Positions 49,680 to 58,749 of a stretch of DNA of 64,000 bases are shown here, piece after piece. Positions within the stretch are counted from its first letter, which is position 1. The number at the start of each line of letters is the position of its first letter. Origin of the DNA: Angiostrongylus vasorum (taxonomy: Eukaryota > Nematoda > Chromadorea > Rhabditida > Metastrongylidae); NCBI GenBank assembly GCA_018806985.1, contig JADANN010000385.1, positions 372,001 to 436,000 of the forward strand, written 5' to 3'. Below the pieces are notes generated by a model, which did not search any database, was not told the origin of the DNA, and saw only the letters and a program-made list of their open reading frames with translations. The position numbers and the translations under genes are program-made.

Positions 49680-50700
49680 AGAGTTAGTGCAGTCGTTCTT
49701 GAAATGCAATTTTCAATCACTTTAACACAGTCACTACCACGTAATTTATTCCCTTTCACTCGTTATCTAGTGAATGTTATTGATGTTGGCTTTATAGAAT
49801 TCACAAAATACATATGAAGGGCTATATCGATCAGAACTCTTGAGTAATAATCAAAAAAAAGTTGCTAACTTTGCGAACTTGGTTAACACATAATGGACAG
49901 TGGGAATTCTATACACTCGTGAGCAGTGCCGACCGGTCGAAGTAAGCTGTACAGAGGTAACTTTTCTCTCTGATGGAAAGGGAAAGCTCTCTTCCGTGCT
50001 TAAATGATTTTATCGAACAAGTTCATTGACTGATAATTTCGGCAAGGCAGGTGAATGTCACTCCAAGTTTAGTCGCTACAGTGGATCACAGTAACTGTAT
50101 GAAATGCGCTTATACAAAGAATACCGGAATAGACATAGAATAAGTTGAAAACAGTTCTAAACGACGACAGCAATGTGTTTGTATGATGGACTATAGTAAC
50201 ACATACTCATTAATGACGTAAACACCACTCATAACAGCGATATAGCGAATATCCTTCTACAATCCTGTCACTTTCACAACCCCCTAAAGTCTTCTGGTTA
50301 CCGGAAAACTACTATTAATTTTCGGAAAAGCAACGTAGCCGCAATGATTGAAAATTATGCGCTGTCCCAACACGTAGAGGTGCTAAACGCCGCGCTTCCC
50401 AGATCTGTTGAAAAGGAATTCATACGTCCTCTCAATGGTTGTCCGTCTCCTCACAGCTTGAGAGTTTTGCTTTGCGTCAAACTACAATATACAGCGAGTA
50501 TTAATTCTCCTAACAGGGTTAGCCAAGCTGATAACTCTAACAGTTCTATCCTGATAGCGAGCTAGAACTAATTCAATGTCAGGGATTCGCAGCTGTTCTA
50601 AAAATAACCCTATTGGCAATAATGAGCGCTTGTCTGAGTCGAACTGCGACTTTAACCGGTTAGTTTGTTCCCTAAAGGAATCTCACAAAATAAGAAGTGA
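49680..50700. other. Region with one candidate exon, unresolved
   Basis: A frame at 50330-50450 (NVAAMIENYALSQHVEVLNA, then ALPRSVEKEFIRPLN before GTTGTC) reads like an exon, preceded by CGGAAAAG as a possible acceptor. It matches no repeat here, and I could not connect it in phase to neighbours. The rest shows nothing recognisable. Confidence 0.3.
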
Positions 50701-50709
50701 CAGCCTACA

Positions 50710-51030
50710 GGTCAATAACGCAGCTTAGTGAAAGGCGAAATGAAAGACTGGCATGATGTGGTTGTGAACGCGGTAGCGCCCGGGAAAGGGTAATAGCGTA
50801 TTGGGTCTCCATCGCAAACACAAGCGGTCCGGAGTTTTGCATATCGCAGCAACATTGGGGTTATGTTCCACGTAACACCCTGCCATTAAAAAATTAGTAG
50901 ATATTAAGTGAAAATTGACGACATTCTGACTTATACCATCCCTTCGGCTTAACAGGACTCATGCTATCCAGATTTGTGCTATCCAGACCATTCCCGTTGA
51001 TGGGTGATTGCTGACAGCGCCTTGGAAAAA
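50710..51030 (+). mobile_element. SINE-C copy, plus orientation
   Basis: Head GGCATGATGTGGTTGTGAAC (A-box like), GGTAATAGCGTATTGGGTC, CGGTCCGGAGTTTTGCATAT, ACACCCTGCCATTAAAAAAT. It runs on into a second partial unit (GGCTTAACAGGACTCATGC, GATGGGTGATTGCTGACAGC). Confidence 0.7.
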
Positions 51031-51034
51031 GCTT

Positions 51035-53065
51035 TCGCAAGGCCTACCGACTCTTCACCAATTATAAGACCAAGTTGACTGCACTTCGACGCCCAAACGA
51101 AAGAGTCACAGAGTCCGGAAAGGCAATGGAGAAAATCATTCACCAATACTACTTAGATCTCTTCAATTGCCACGACTTCGTTCCCTCATATAAAAGAAAT
51201 GAGGGTGGATATGTCGTACCACTGGTTCTTTCTTCCGAAATCCAATATCCTATTCCGTCAGTGAAAAGGTCCAGACAGTATAAGATCTGAACATCTGAAG
51301 AACCTTCCGCCAGTCCTCATAAACACACTGGCTCCGCTCTTCGCACGTTATCTGTCTGAATGCAAGGTTCCTACTCAATGGAAGGCCAGCAAGACCGTGT
51401 TATTGTTCAAGAAGGGTGACCTACACGATATCGGCAACTATCGCCCAATCTGCTGCTGTATGTCGTCTACAAACTTTTCACTCGAGTCATCTTAAACAGG
51501 ATTGGCAGAACACTGAACGGAGGGCAGCCATGTGAACAAGCAGGGGTTTCGAATACGATGTGGTACGATGGACCACATCCACACGATAACAAGACTCATC
51601 GAAGTATCACGAAAGTACAAAAGACCGCTCTGTCTCACTTTCATCGATTTAAAGAAGGTCTTTGACTCAACTGAGATAGAAGCAGTCATGGAAGCCCTTG
51701 ATAGTCAGAGAGTCCCTACTCAGTATATAAAGCTCCTTGGTGAGCTGTACAAAAATTTTACAGCCAAGATACCACCATTCTACAACGATATTAACATCAA
51801 TGTTGACTTTTTATTTACTGCCTCTTACTAGTTTTTACGGCACGTTATTACTCATGAAACAACCATGATAATGTTGGAATATTTTCGAAACGCCGGACCG
51901 CAGGTGTCTGCGGCAGGGAACGAACGCGCTATTGTCCTTTCCCGGGGAGTAACGCGCTCACCCCCACACCATGCGGGTCCTTCGTTTCGCCTGTCTCTCA
52001 GCTAGTTCTATGGACCACTGCCATGAAACGAAGGACCCGCATGGTGTGGTGGTGAGCGCGTTACTCACCTGAAAGGACAACAGCACGTTCGTTCCCCATC
52101 GCAGACATCTGCGGTCGGGAGTTTTGCAAATATCTCAGCGTCATTATGGATATTTACATCAACGTCAAAATAGGGGGTCAGGCAAGACGATACCGTCTCG
52201 CCAAAATTATTCACCGCCACTCTCCAGAACGTCGCGCCAACATTGGAGTGGGATAATATGGGAGTGAAAATCGATGGTCGGCAGTTACACCATCGTCGCT
52301 TTGCTGGCGACATCGTCCTTATAACACCAAAGCATTAGCCAAGAGAAAGCGTATGCTTGTCGACTTTGATGAAGCATGTGGAAAGATTGGTCTTTGACGA
52401 AATTTCACATAAACGATGTTCATGAGTAACGGACTGGATTCGTATGCCTCATTCACGTCCAACGGGTCGATTATCTCCGAATGCTCCATTTACGTCTATC
52501 AAGGTTCAGAGTTGAGCAGAAGGAAACGAGCGGCTTGAGGAGCTTTCAAGAGCATCGAGAATGTAGTGAAGAGAACAAACAACACCCGACTGCCTGCCCA
52601 CCTTTTCGACTCAATGGTACTTTCTGCCTTAGCGTATGCGTTAGAAACCTGGTCGCCGCGCAAGAAGGATGAAACAGCACAGCGTAATTGAAAGCGCATT
52701 CGAAAGGACGATACTAGAAGTATCCCGTGTCACACAAGTAACGGAAGAGATCCAAAGCTTCGACCTGCTTCAACGATTAAAAATTAAGGATGCCTTTCTG
52801 TGCGCCAAACAGTCGAAGATAAGTTGGGCTGGACACGTAATGCGTATGAACGACATCCGATGGACAAGAGGCGTCAGTGACTGGATTCCCCTGGGTAGTC
52901 AGAGTTCTTCACGAAAAGCCTAGAAGAAAGATGTGATGCTCAACGAGTCCCTAGAGGAGGGAGCGAAACCCTCTGGACTATTCTTGCATGTGACAGGGAA
53001 AAACGGAAGACTTTGCTGGCGCTCGCTCGAGTCACTCGACGATCAGCGGGACTAGAAGTGGTACA
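51035..53065 (+). mobile_element. RTE-type LINE, plus orientation, split by a SINE-C doublet
   Basis: Motifs in order: FRKAYRLFTNYKTKLTALRR-like start near 51030; KGDLHDIGNYRPIC (51410-51450); MDHIHTITRLIEVSRKYKRP (51570-51620); LTFIDLKKVFDSTEIEAVME. After the insertion come TVSPKLFTA-type text, GVKIDGRQLHHRRFAGDIVLI (52260-52318), the tail region (TQVTEEIQSFDLLQRLK) and WAGHVMRMNDIRWTRGVSDW. The catalytic box reads FAGD instead of FADD at 52300-52311, and frames are broken. It ends at GATCAGCGGGACTAGAAGTG, the same 3' end as 25.9 kb. Confidence 0.88.
51813..52148. mobile_element. Palindromic SINE-C doublet 6, inserted in the LINE
   Basis: Left arm in minus orientation (TTTTTATTTACTGCCTC, GGACCGCAGGTGTCTGCGG), centre near 52018 (CTAGTTCTATGGACCACTGC), right arm in plus orientation (GAAACGAAGGACCCGCATGG, GTTTTGCAAATATCTCAGCG). 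Host text GATATTAACATCAATGT lies at its left edge and GATATTTACATCAACGT at its right, a 17-bp target duplication with two mismatches. So the doublet inserted as a single unit or grew at this site. Confidence 0.85.
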
Positions 53066-53074
53066 GGTGAGGTG

Positions 53075-53395
53075 ACACCCTGCCATTAAAAAATCAGTAG
53101 GAAGTGAATAAAAATTGACGAAATTGTGATTCATCCTATCGGCTCAGCTTAGCTGGGTTCATGCCGATTTGTGCTACCCAGATAAATCTCACTGTTGGGT
53201 GATTTCTGGTAGCGGCTATGGGTCAATAACGCGGCTGGGGGAAGTTCGAAACGACGTACTCGCATGGTGTGATGGTGAACGCGTTAGCCCCGGAAAGTGG
53301 CAATACCGTGTTCGATCCCTCACCGTAGACAGCATCTGTCCGGAGTTTTGCAAATATCTCAACGACATTAAGAAGTGGTTCTATATTTCCATCCA
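53075..53395 (+). mobile_element. SINE-C copy, plus orientation
   Basis: Preceded by a tail unit (ACACCCTGCCATTAAAAAAT), then GCTCAGCTTAGCTGGGTTC, CGCATGGTGTGATGGTGAAC (A-box like), GTGTTCGATCCCTCACC (B box) and GTCCGGAGTTTTGCAAATAT. It abuts the 3' end of the LINE. Confidence 0.75.
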
Positions 53396-53729
53396 AAGTG
53401 TTTACAAGACTAAGTCAACGCTAAGAAACAGCACCTACCTCGTAACCATCAACTGTATTGTAAAAAAAGCCTTCCGATTCATAATGTCGGGCGAATGCAT
53501 TTGGCGACAGCCTGGTTAAGCCTTGCTATTCTGAGAAACTGAGGAAGGACTACTTGACGTCCACCAAATAAAGTGCCGGTTAAATAAGGATCTTGGGTAA
53601 GAATGCTGAGACCGCACAATCACTAATGAACTGCTTCATTAGTGAGTTACTTGCTTCGCAACAGTAGAATAAAAAGAAACTGGATATTTATTACTATTTT
53701 TCAACTTTTTTTTCATTTACACATTTCAG

Positions 53730-54318
53730 AACAGAACACGGAAAAGCCAAACGAATTTCTTCACAAAACGAAAGCTGCAGATGTCCGGAAGACGGTTCAC
53801 AAAACGAGGTTCATCGAAACACCAATGAATCTCGATCTTCTGTAGGTAATGAAAGCATCGCGTGAGTGCCTTTTTTATTATAAAGCAGAGTTACGTGTTT
53901 GTTCGTTACTATATAGTACTATTCTCGTTCAAGTGATCAAAGCACTACGTATAGTCACAACATAGAGACTGTCGAAACAAAAGAGCCTAGTGAATTCTAC
54001 TATGAATACTATTCTATGTATGACATGTCCACGGGTAATGTCGGAGCGGTGGAAGAATGCGTACTGGAAGAAATGGATAGTAAGTGTAGTGTTTTCTATC
54101 TTTCTACTGCGTTCTGTTTTTCTCATATTAACGATGTCTCATTTATTCCCCTTACAGACTGTAGTTCTCCAGTACTGTTTGTTGCGGATTCACCGTCATG
54201 TGAAAGCGAAAGAGTTCCAGTTTTTGGAACTCATAACGAAGAGTGTGGTGCCTCCGACGGTCAAGATGAGAAATACCCTAATCAATCTCATCAATCTCAT
54301 TCTTTTGCTGTTGAGCAG
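53730..54318 (+). CDS. Unrecognised acidic Ser-rich protein, three internal exons
   Basis: Exons 53730-53861, 53934-54079 and 54158-54318 follow good acceptors (ACATTTCAG, GTTCAAG, CCTTACAG) and end before GTGAGT, GTAAGT and GTGTGT. Phases match at both junctions: two bases plus one, then one base plus two. The joined product is acidic and rich in Ser, Asn and Gln with scattered Cys (SCRCPEDGS; KEPSEFYYEYYSMYDMS; FVADSPSCESERVPVFG; NQSHQSHSF). It has no recognisable domain and is probably largely disordered, as often seen in regulators. Intron lengths of 72 and 78 nt are typical for a nematode. The gene continues both ways: exon 1 enters with one base of a split codon, and the third exon ends in phase 0, or in phase 1 if a GTATTT donor four bases downstream is used. 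The second choice would join the exon at 58036 in frame. Confidence 0.65.
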
Positions 54319-54339
54319 GTGTGTATTTATTTTCTCAAC

Positions 54340-54610
54340 ACATATTACATGACTGAATGTCACACGTAGCACACTGTGCGGATCCTAGCTCTTACGACAT
54401 TCGATGCCTTTCCTCACATTCACCGCCCACGAAAGTCTTCAAACCCTCTGCGTGTGGACTTTTCTTTGTCTTTGTCACAAATGCTGTCGAATGCTGCTCG
54501 AATCGATCCATACCGGAGTGTAGAGATAACCGTGATGCGCCGTTTTTACCTGAATCGACGATAAACTTGGAGAACTCCTGCTTAACTTTAAGCCAACGAT
54601 GCCGGTGATA
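54340..54610 (+). repeat. Repeat F copy
   Basis: GTGCGGATCCTAGCTCTTAC, CCGCCCACGAAAGTCTTC, CACAAATGCTGTCGAATGCT; diverged from the copy at 47.2 kb. It starts just after the exon ending at 54318. Confidence 0.55.
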
Positions 54611-55286
54611 AAAAATGGTAACTCTGTAGAACGGTCTACAATTTACTCACTAGACAACATAGTTGAAAGCTGAAGACGGCAACTTAACGACGACGACGAC
54701 GACAGTTATGACATATGGTGAAATGACAAGGAATATCAGTCATTTCTTCTCAAAGCAACGTTATCGTCATTATAAATGGGTGCCACTAGTGGTCTTCTTT
54801 AGTATTTGGAAGTATTTGAAAGGTATTTGGTGAATTCATATTTGTATTACGAAGAATATTGGCATTTGCAACCTTCAATTCTTTAGAAGGAAACAAAAAC
54901 TCTTGAAAATCGCATCAGCGTCTGCATTTAATTACTTTTTTTCTGCAAAAATTTCGTTTTGATTTACGACCTCCACCTACGCAGACACATAATGGATCCA
55001 GAGACTTCTTAGTCTCATTCACCACTCAGGAAAATTGATAAGACTTCTTACTCATCACCTAAGCAAATCAATAGATACGACACGAACTCATTCGTTATGT
55101 TCAAGCAAAAATTTGATTAGAGTTCCGAACTTTATTAATGCGCGATAAATTAGACAAGTTATTGGTTTTATGAACTATCCTCATAAGGCCATTCAACAGC
55201 ATCTACTTGAATTGACTTGTTTAACGGCTTTTGCATGTCTGCGAGCACAAAAGGGCTATTTCGATAAGGAATTTGCTCGGGAAATA
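54611..55286. other. Intronic region with a short (ACG)n tract
   Basis: A tract of about six CGA units at 54688-54705. Nothing else recognised. Confidence 0.45.
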
Positions 55287-56537
55287 TTAGGTTGCTCAGA
55301 AATAAATGAGCGTTTTAAAGCATTCTTTACTTTTAATGCATTTCTTCAGCACCTTTTGTACCTTAAGCTATTACACATTACTAAGAGGATAGTTTTTATG
55401 TGTTTTGCTAATTTTTACACCATGTTAAAAGTCTGATTTTTTTTTGCCAATTTTGAGCTTTGCAACTTTAGATGTCAAGAACGAATTTTCGTTAAATTTT
55501 CTTCTATGCGTCTAAACTCGGTCGAAGTGGAGCAGAGAGGGCTCGAAACATTAGAAGTTTGAGGTGAAGATAGTGCTGGTGAATCAACAGTGCAAAGGTG
55601 GTCCACGAAATTCCCTATTTGCTGATTTCGACCTCGAAGATAAGGAAAGCCGCGGACGTCCCAGTGGACTTGACGACGATGAATTGATGACACCAATGGA
55701 AGAAAACAGGCGACCAACTGTTCGAGGGCTTGCACAGCTTGGCTAAGCACAGGAACAATTTCCACTTACTTGAATCGCATGGGAAAGACGAAGAAAATTC
55801 GACAATTGCGTGCCGCACGAATTAAACGATAATAAAAAAAAACGCCGTTTTGAAGTGTCGTCCGTCTTATTCTGCGAGACATGAACGACCCTTTTCTTGA
55901 TCGGATTGTGATGCTCGACGAGAATTGGATCCTATACGACAGCCGGCGTTCAGTCCAATGCGATCAACTCCACGCACTTGCCAAATCCGAAATAGCACTA
56001 AATAAAGGCTACTGTGACTGTTCGGTGGCCTGCAGCCAGGCTGATTCATCACAGCTTTTTGAATCCGGGCGAAACGATAGTGGCAGAGAAGTATTGCCAA
56101 CAAATCGACGAAATGCATCGTAAACTCCAACAACAACGATCGGCACCAGTCGACAGAAAAGGACCGATCCTTCTCCACGTTAACGTCCGGCCTCACGTTG
56201 CGGAACCAGCGCTGCAGATGTTGAACGAGTTGGATTACGAAACTTTGCCTCATCCGGCATATTCATCATTCTCTCTCTCTCTCGCCTAGCGACCGTCACT
56301 TCTTCAAGCACGTTGACAGCTTTTTACCCGAGAAATCCTTCACCAATGACGATGACGCAAACATGCCTTCAACAAATTCATCGCTTCCAGAACTCCAGAA
56401 TTTCTGTGAACTTAAAATAAGTAAATTTGCATTTGTTGGAAAATCTTTTTATTTTGATTAATAAAGTTTGTTTGAAGCAAATTATGACATTTCAAATGAC
56501 ATAGTTAAAAACGCTCATTTATTTCTGAACGGCCCAA
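55287..56537 (+). mobile_element. Mariner DNA transposon, dead copy with both ends
   Basis: Left end 55287 TTAGGTTGCTCAGAAATAAA, right end 56537 (complement TTGGGCCGTTCAGAAATAAA), continuing ATGAGCGTTTT in both; a TA precedes the left end. Length 1251 bp, normal for mariner. The transposase remnant reads STVQRWSTKF, DKESRGRPSGLDDDELM and NRRPTVRGLAQLG in the helix-turn-helix part. Next come DPFLDRIVMLDENWILYDSR with the first catalytic Asp (near 55917), HSFLNPGETIVAEKYCQQID, EMHRKLQQ and KGPILLHVNVRPHVAEP, where the second catalytic Asp is Val (near 56179). The third Asp region is lost after YETLPHPAYSS. Several frameshifts. It lies between two plus-strand exon groups. Confidence 0.92.
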
Positions 56538-56864
56538 TGTATTCAGTAGTAGTCGCACACCTAGGCAGTTCGTGTTATAATGGGTACAGGGCCCATCCGT
56601 TATCAACAAGGACTGATGATTTGAGAGGTTTGTCCAGCTGGCCCTATCATGTTATTTTACAGGAAAAAAGTCGCCTCTTCTATTTACGGCTTGATTGGAT
56701 GACTTACTATTTTTCTCACTGCTTTTTTTTCAAATTAGATCTCGAAGAAGCGGCCCTTTTCCAAGTTAATTTATGCTGTGCGCTTTGTCTGCAGAAGATC
56801 CGTGACTTTTTGCCAATCCGAAATTTGGAGGTCTTTTCGTTCGAGTAATCGAAGACTAACTTTT

Positions 56865-57140
56865 GCTGAGATATTTGCAAAACTCCGTACCGCACGTTTC
56901 TGCGGTAGAGATCGAACACTCTATTACACTTTCTGGGGGGCTAACGTGTTCACCACCCCACTCTGCTGGTCGTTACGTTCTCCGTTCTCGCAGCCGTTTA
57001 TAGGTGCTACGAGCAATCATGCGTCAATGGGATTGATCTGCGGAGCAAAAATTGACATTGAACCCGGCTAAGCTGGAGCCGTAGTATAAATCACAAAGCA
57101 ATCACTTTTTATTTACTGCCTATTCACGTCGCACCCTGCC
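56865..57140 (-). mobile_element. SINE-C copy, minus orientation
   Basis: TTTTGCTGAGATATTTGCAA, AACTCCGTACCGCACG, CCACCCCACTCTGCTGG and AACCCGGCTAAGCTGGAGCC, ending in the CTTTTTATTTACTGCCTATT tail of the adjoining unit. Faces the plus-oriented copy that follows tail to tail. Confidence 0.7.
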
Positions 57141-57144
57141 ATGA

Positions 57145-57720
57145 AAAAAAGAGCAGGCAGCACTAGAAAGTGATTACATTGTGATTTATAGTAAACCTTC
57201 AGCTTAAATAAATAAAGGATAAAGCTCTCGGCGTTGATCAATCCCAAAGGGATGCGCTATGCATTCGACTTCACTAAGTATCGTTGGCGGTGATTGAATG
57301 CATATCTGGCCTATACAAAGACTCACGGTGGACTACCGATGTATCGAGCCAGTGCTGCTATCCTCCCAGACAAGTCTGGCACCAATTTTCCAACATCGGA
57401 GGGATTGAAGGCTTGGTGAGCCATGGATGCGGGGATCGATTCCACGTATGTGTCGCAATGGCTCCTCCCACCATTGCGCCACACGCGGCCCTTCAGCTTA
57501 ACTAGGTTTAATGCCGACTTCTGCTACCCAGAGCAATCCCTGTTGACGAGTTATTGCTGATAGCACCTATAAACACTGTCCAGAGAAATGATGAATCTAA
57601 GGACCTGTGTGGTGCGGTGGCGAACGCGATATCTCCCGGATAGGGTAATGGCGTGTTCGATCCACTCCGCGGACACTTGCGTTTTAGAGTTTTGAGAAAA
57701 GAGTGGGACGTAAATAAAAT
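57145..57720 (+). mobile_element. SINE-C copy split by a SINE-A insertion
   Basis: The left piece runs to 57207 (GTAAACCTTCAGCTTAA). The right piece resumes at 57490 (CCTTCAGCTTAACTAGGTTT) and continues through GTGTGGTGCGGTGGCGAACG (A box) and GTGTTCGATCCACTCCG (B box) to TTTTAGAGTTTTGAG. The interrupting SINE-A is 57208-57489. Confidence 0.8.
57208..57489 (-). mobile_element. SINE-A copy with exact 12-bp target duplication
   Basis: Flanked by CCTTCAGCTTAA at 57196-57207 and 57490-57501, identical. This fixes the full element at 282 bp: tRNA-like head GGCCGCGTGTGGCGCAATGG at its 5' end (minus strand), B-box GGAATCGATCC, and a 3' end ATCCTTTATTTAT. Its host is a SINE-C copy, so SINE-A moved after that SINE-C. 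Confidence 0.92.
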
Positions 57721-58035
57721 ATGTTCACTGACTTTTGCTCCCAGTCACGATAAAATGTTGGTCTGCGCATTCCACGTTCTTTTCAACATCAATGTAAAAC
57801 AATATTATTTTGCGTAAAGACAACCTCATACGGTATTTAGGGGCTTGTCAACGATGACAGTTCAAATGCAGTTACACTAAACTCACACCTCGACAACGAT
57901 GTTGCCGGAAAGTCTAACACCTCTCGGAAATCTTGTAAGTGGAATTTCGTATTCAGCCCCCCGTTACCTATAAATCTATGCCTATGATGAGGTACACTGC
58001 CTACTTCTTTTCCTTTTCACATCTTGCTTTGACAG

Positions 58036-58749
58036 ATATGAACGAGATATACAATTCATCGCTATCAGAGGATGACCCAGAAGATGTGATGCAAATGGAA
58101 CGCCAACTAGCTAGTATTCAAGCAGACAAGGAAAAACAAGATGTTGAGGCAAACTTCGTATGTTTCTTAGTTCCCGTTTTTCTTTATCTTTGCCTGAAAC
58201 GGATATCTATTATTTATAGTAATAACTATATTCCTCCCAACCGTTTACCGCCTCATCGTGGCTGGGAAGATTTCTGAGTGTCGGGCTGCTATATAAAACG
58301 GGGGATTCATTCCCTCAGGGTCTCCCAAGCTGAGAGAGGCTCAGGCGTTTCCATCAGGAAGCCCAGCTGAGAGTAAACCAATACCAGGGATCACTGTCAT
58401 AGTACCAAACTAATCACATGGTTGCAAATCTCCCTCTGATCCACAAGGGTCGGCGACTGCCTCTGGGTGAAGACGAGCTAGGGCAGACTCAGGCGTGGTT
58501 GGCCTTGGGACTCCGGGGGGGAACAGCAGTGGCTAAACCAGCAAAACTCCAGAAAAATGGAGATTATGCAGAGGTCCCGGGAAACCAGCGTGGACGGGCC
58601 ATCCAGGTGTCCAAGTAAGTAAGCAAGTAACAACTGTATTAAATAGCTTAGTTGATCGGTTAACTTATTTAAGAGCCCGGCTGCTATAAACAATGATTTT
58701 CTTCTGGAGTCATATCGCGCTGCTTATGAGCTAGAAAGAGAGCTTAATG
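58036..58749 (+). CDS. Unrecognised acidic/helical protein, two internal exons
   Basis: Exon 58036-58157 follows TTTGACAG and ends before GTATGT. It encodes MNEIYNSSLSEDDPEDVMQ, then a Glu/Gln/Lys helix (MERQLASIQADKEKQD). Exon 58674-58749 follows TTATTTAAG and ends before GTAAGA, encoding SPAAINNDFLLESYRAAYEL and ERELN. The phase 0 junction is consistent, and the second exon ends in phase 1. The 516-bp intron contains a nearly full copy of repeat E. The first exon enters in phase 1, which the acidic-protein exons at 53.7-54.3 kb can supply through one alternative donor, so these may be one gene interrupted by a mariner and SINE insertions. No domain is recognised. Confidence 0.6.
58225..58625 (+). 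mobile_element. Repeat E copy with short tandem tail
   Basis: Complete copy: CCAACCGTTTACCGCCTCAT at the left, GTTGCAAATCTCCCTCTGAT in the middle, and GGCCATCCAGGTGTCCAAGT, then AAGTAAGCAAGTAA as a short tandem tail at the right. The tail suggests retroposition. It lies in the intron between exons 58036-58157 and 58674-58749. Confidence 0.8.
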
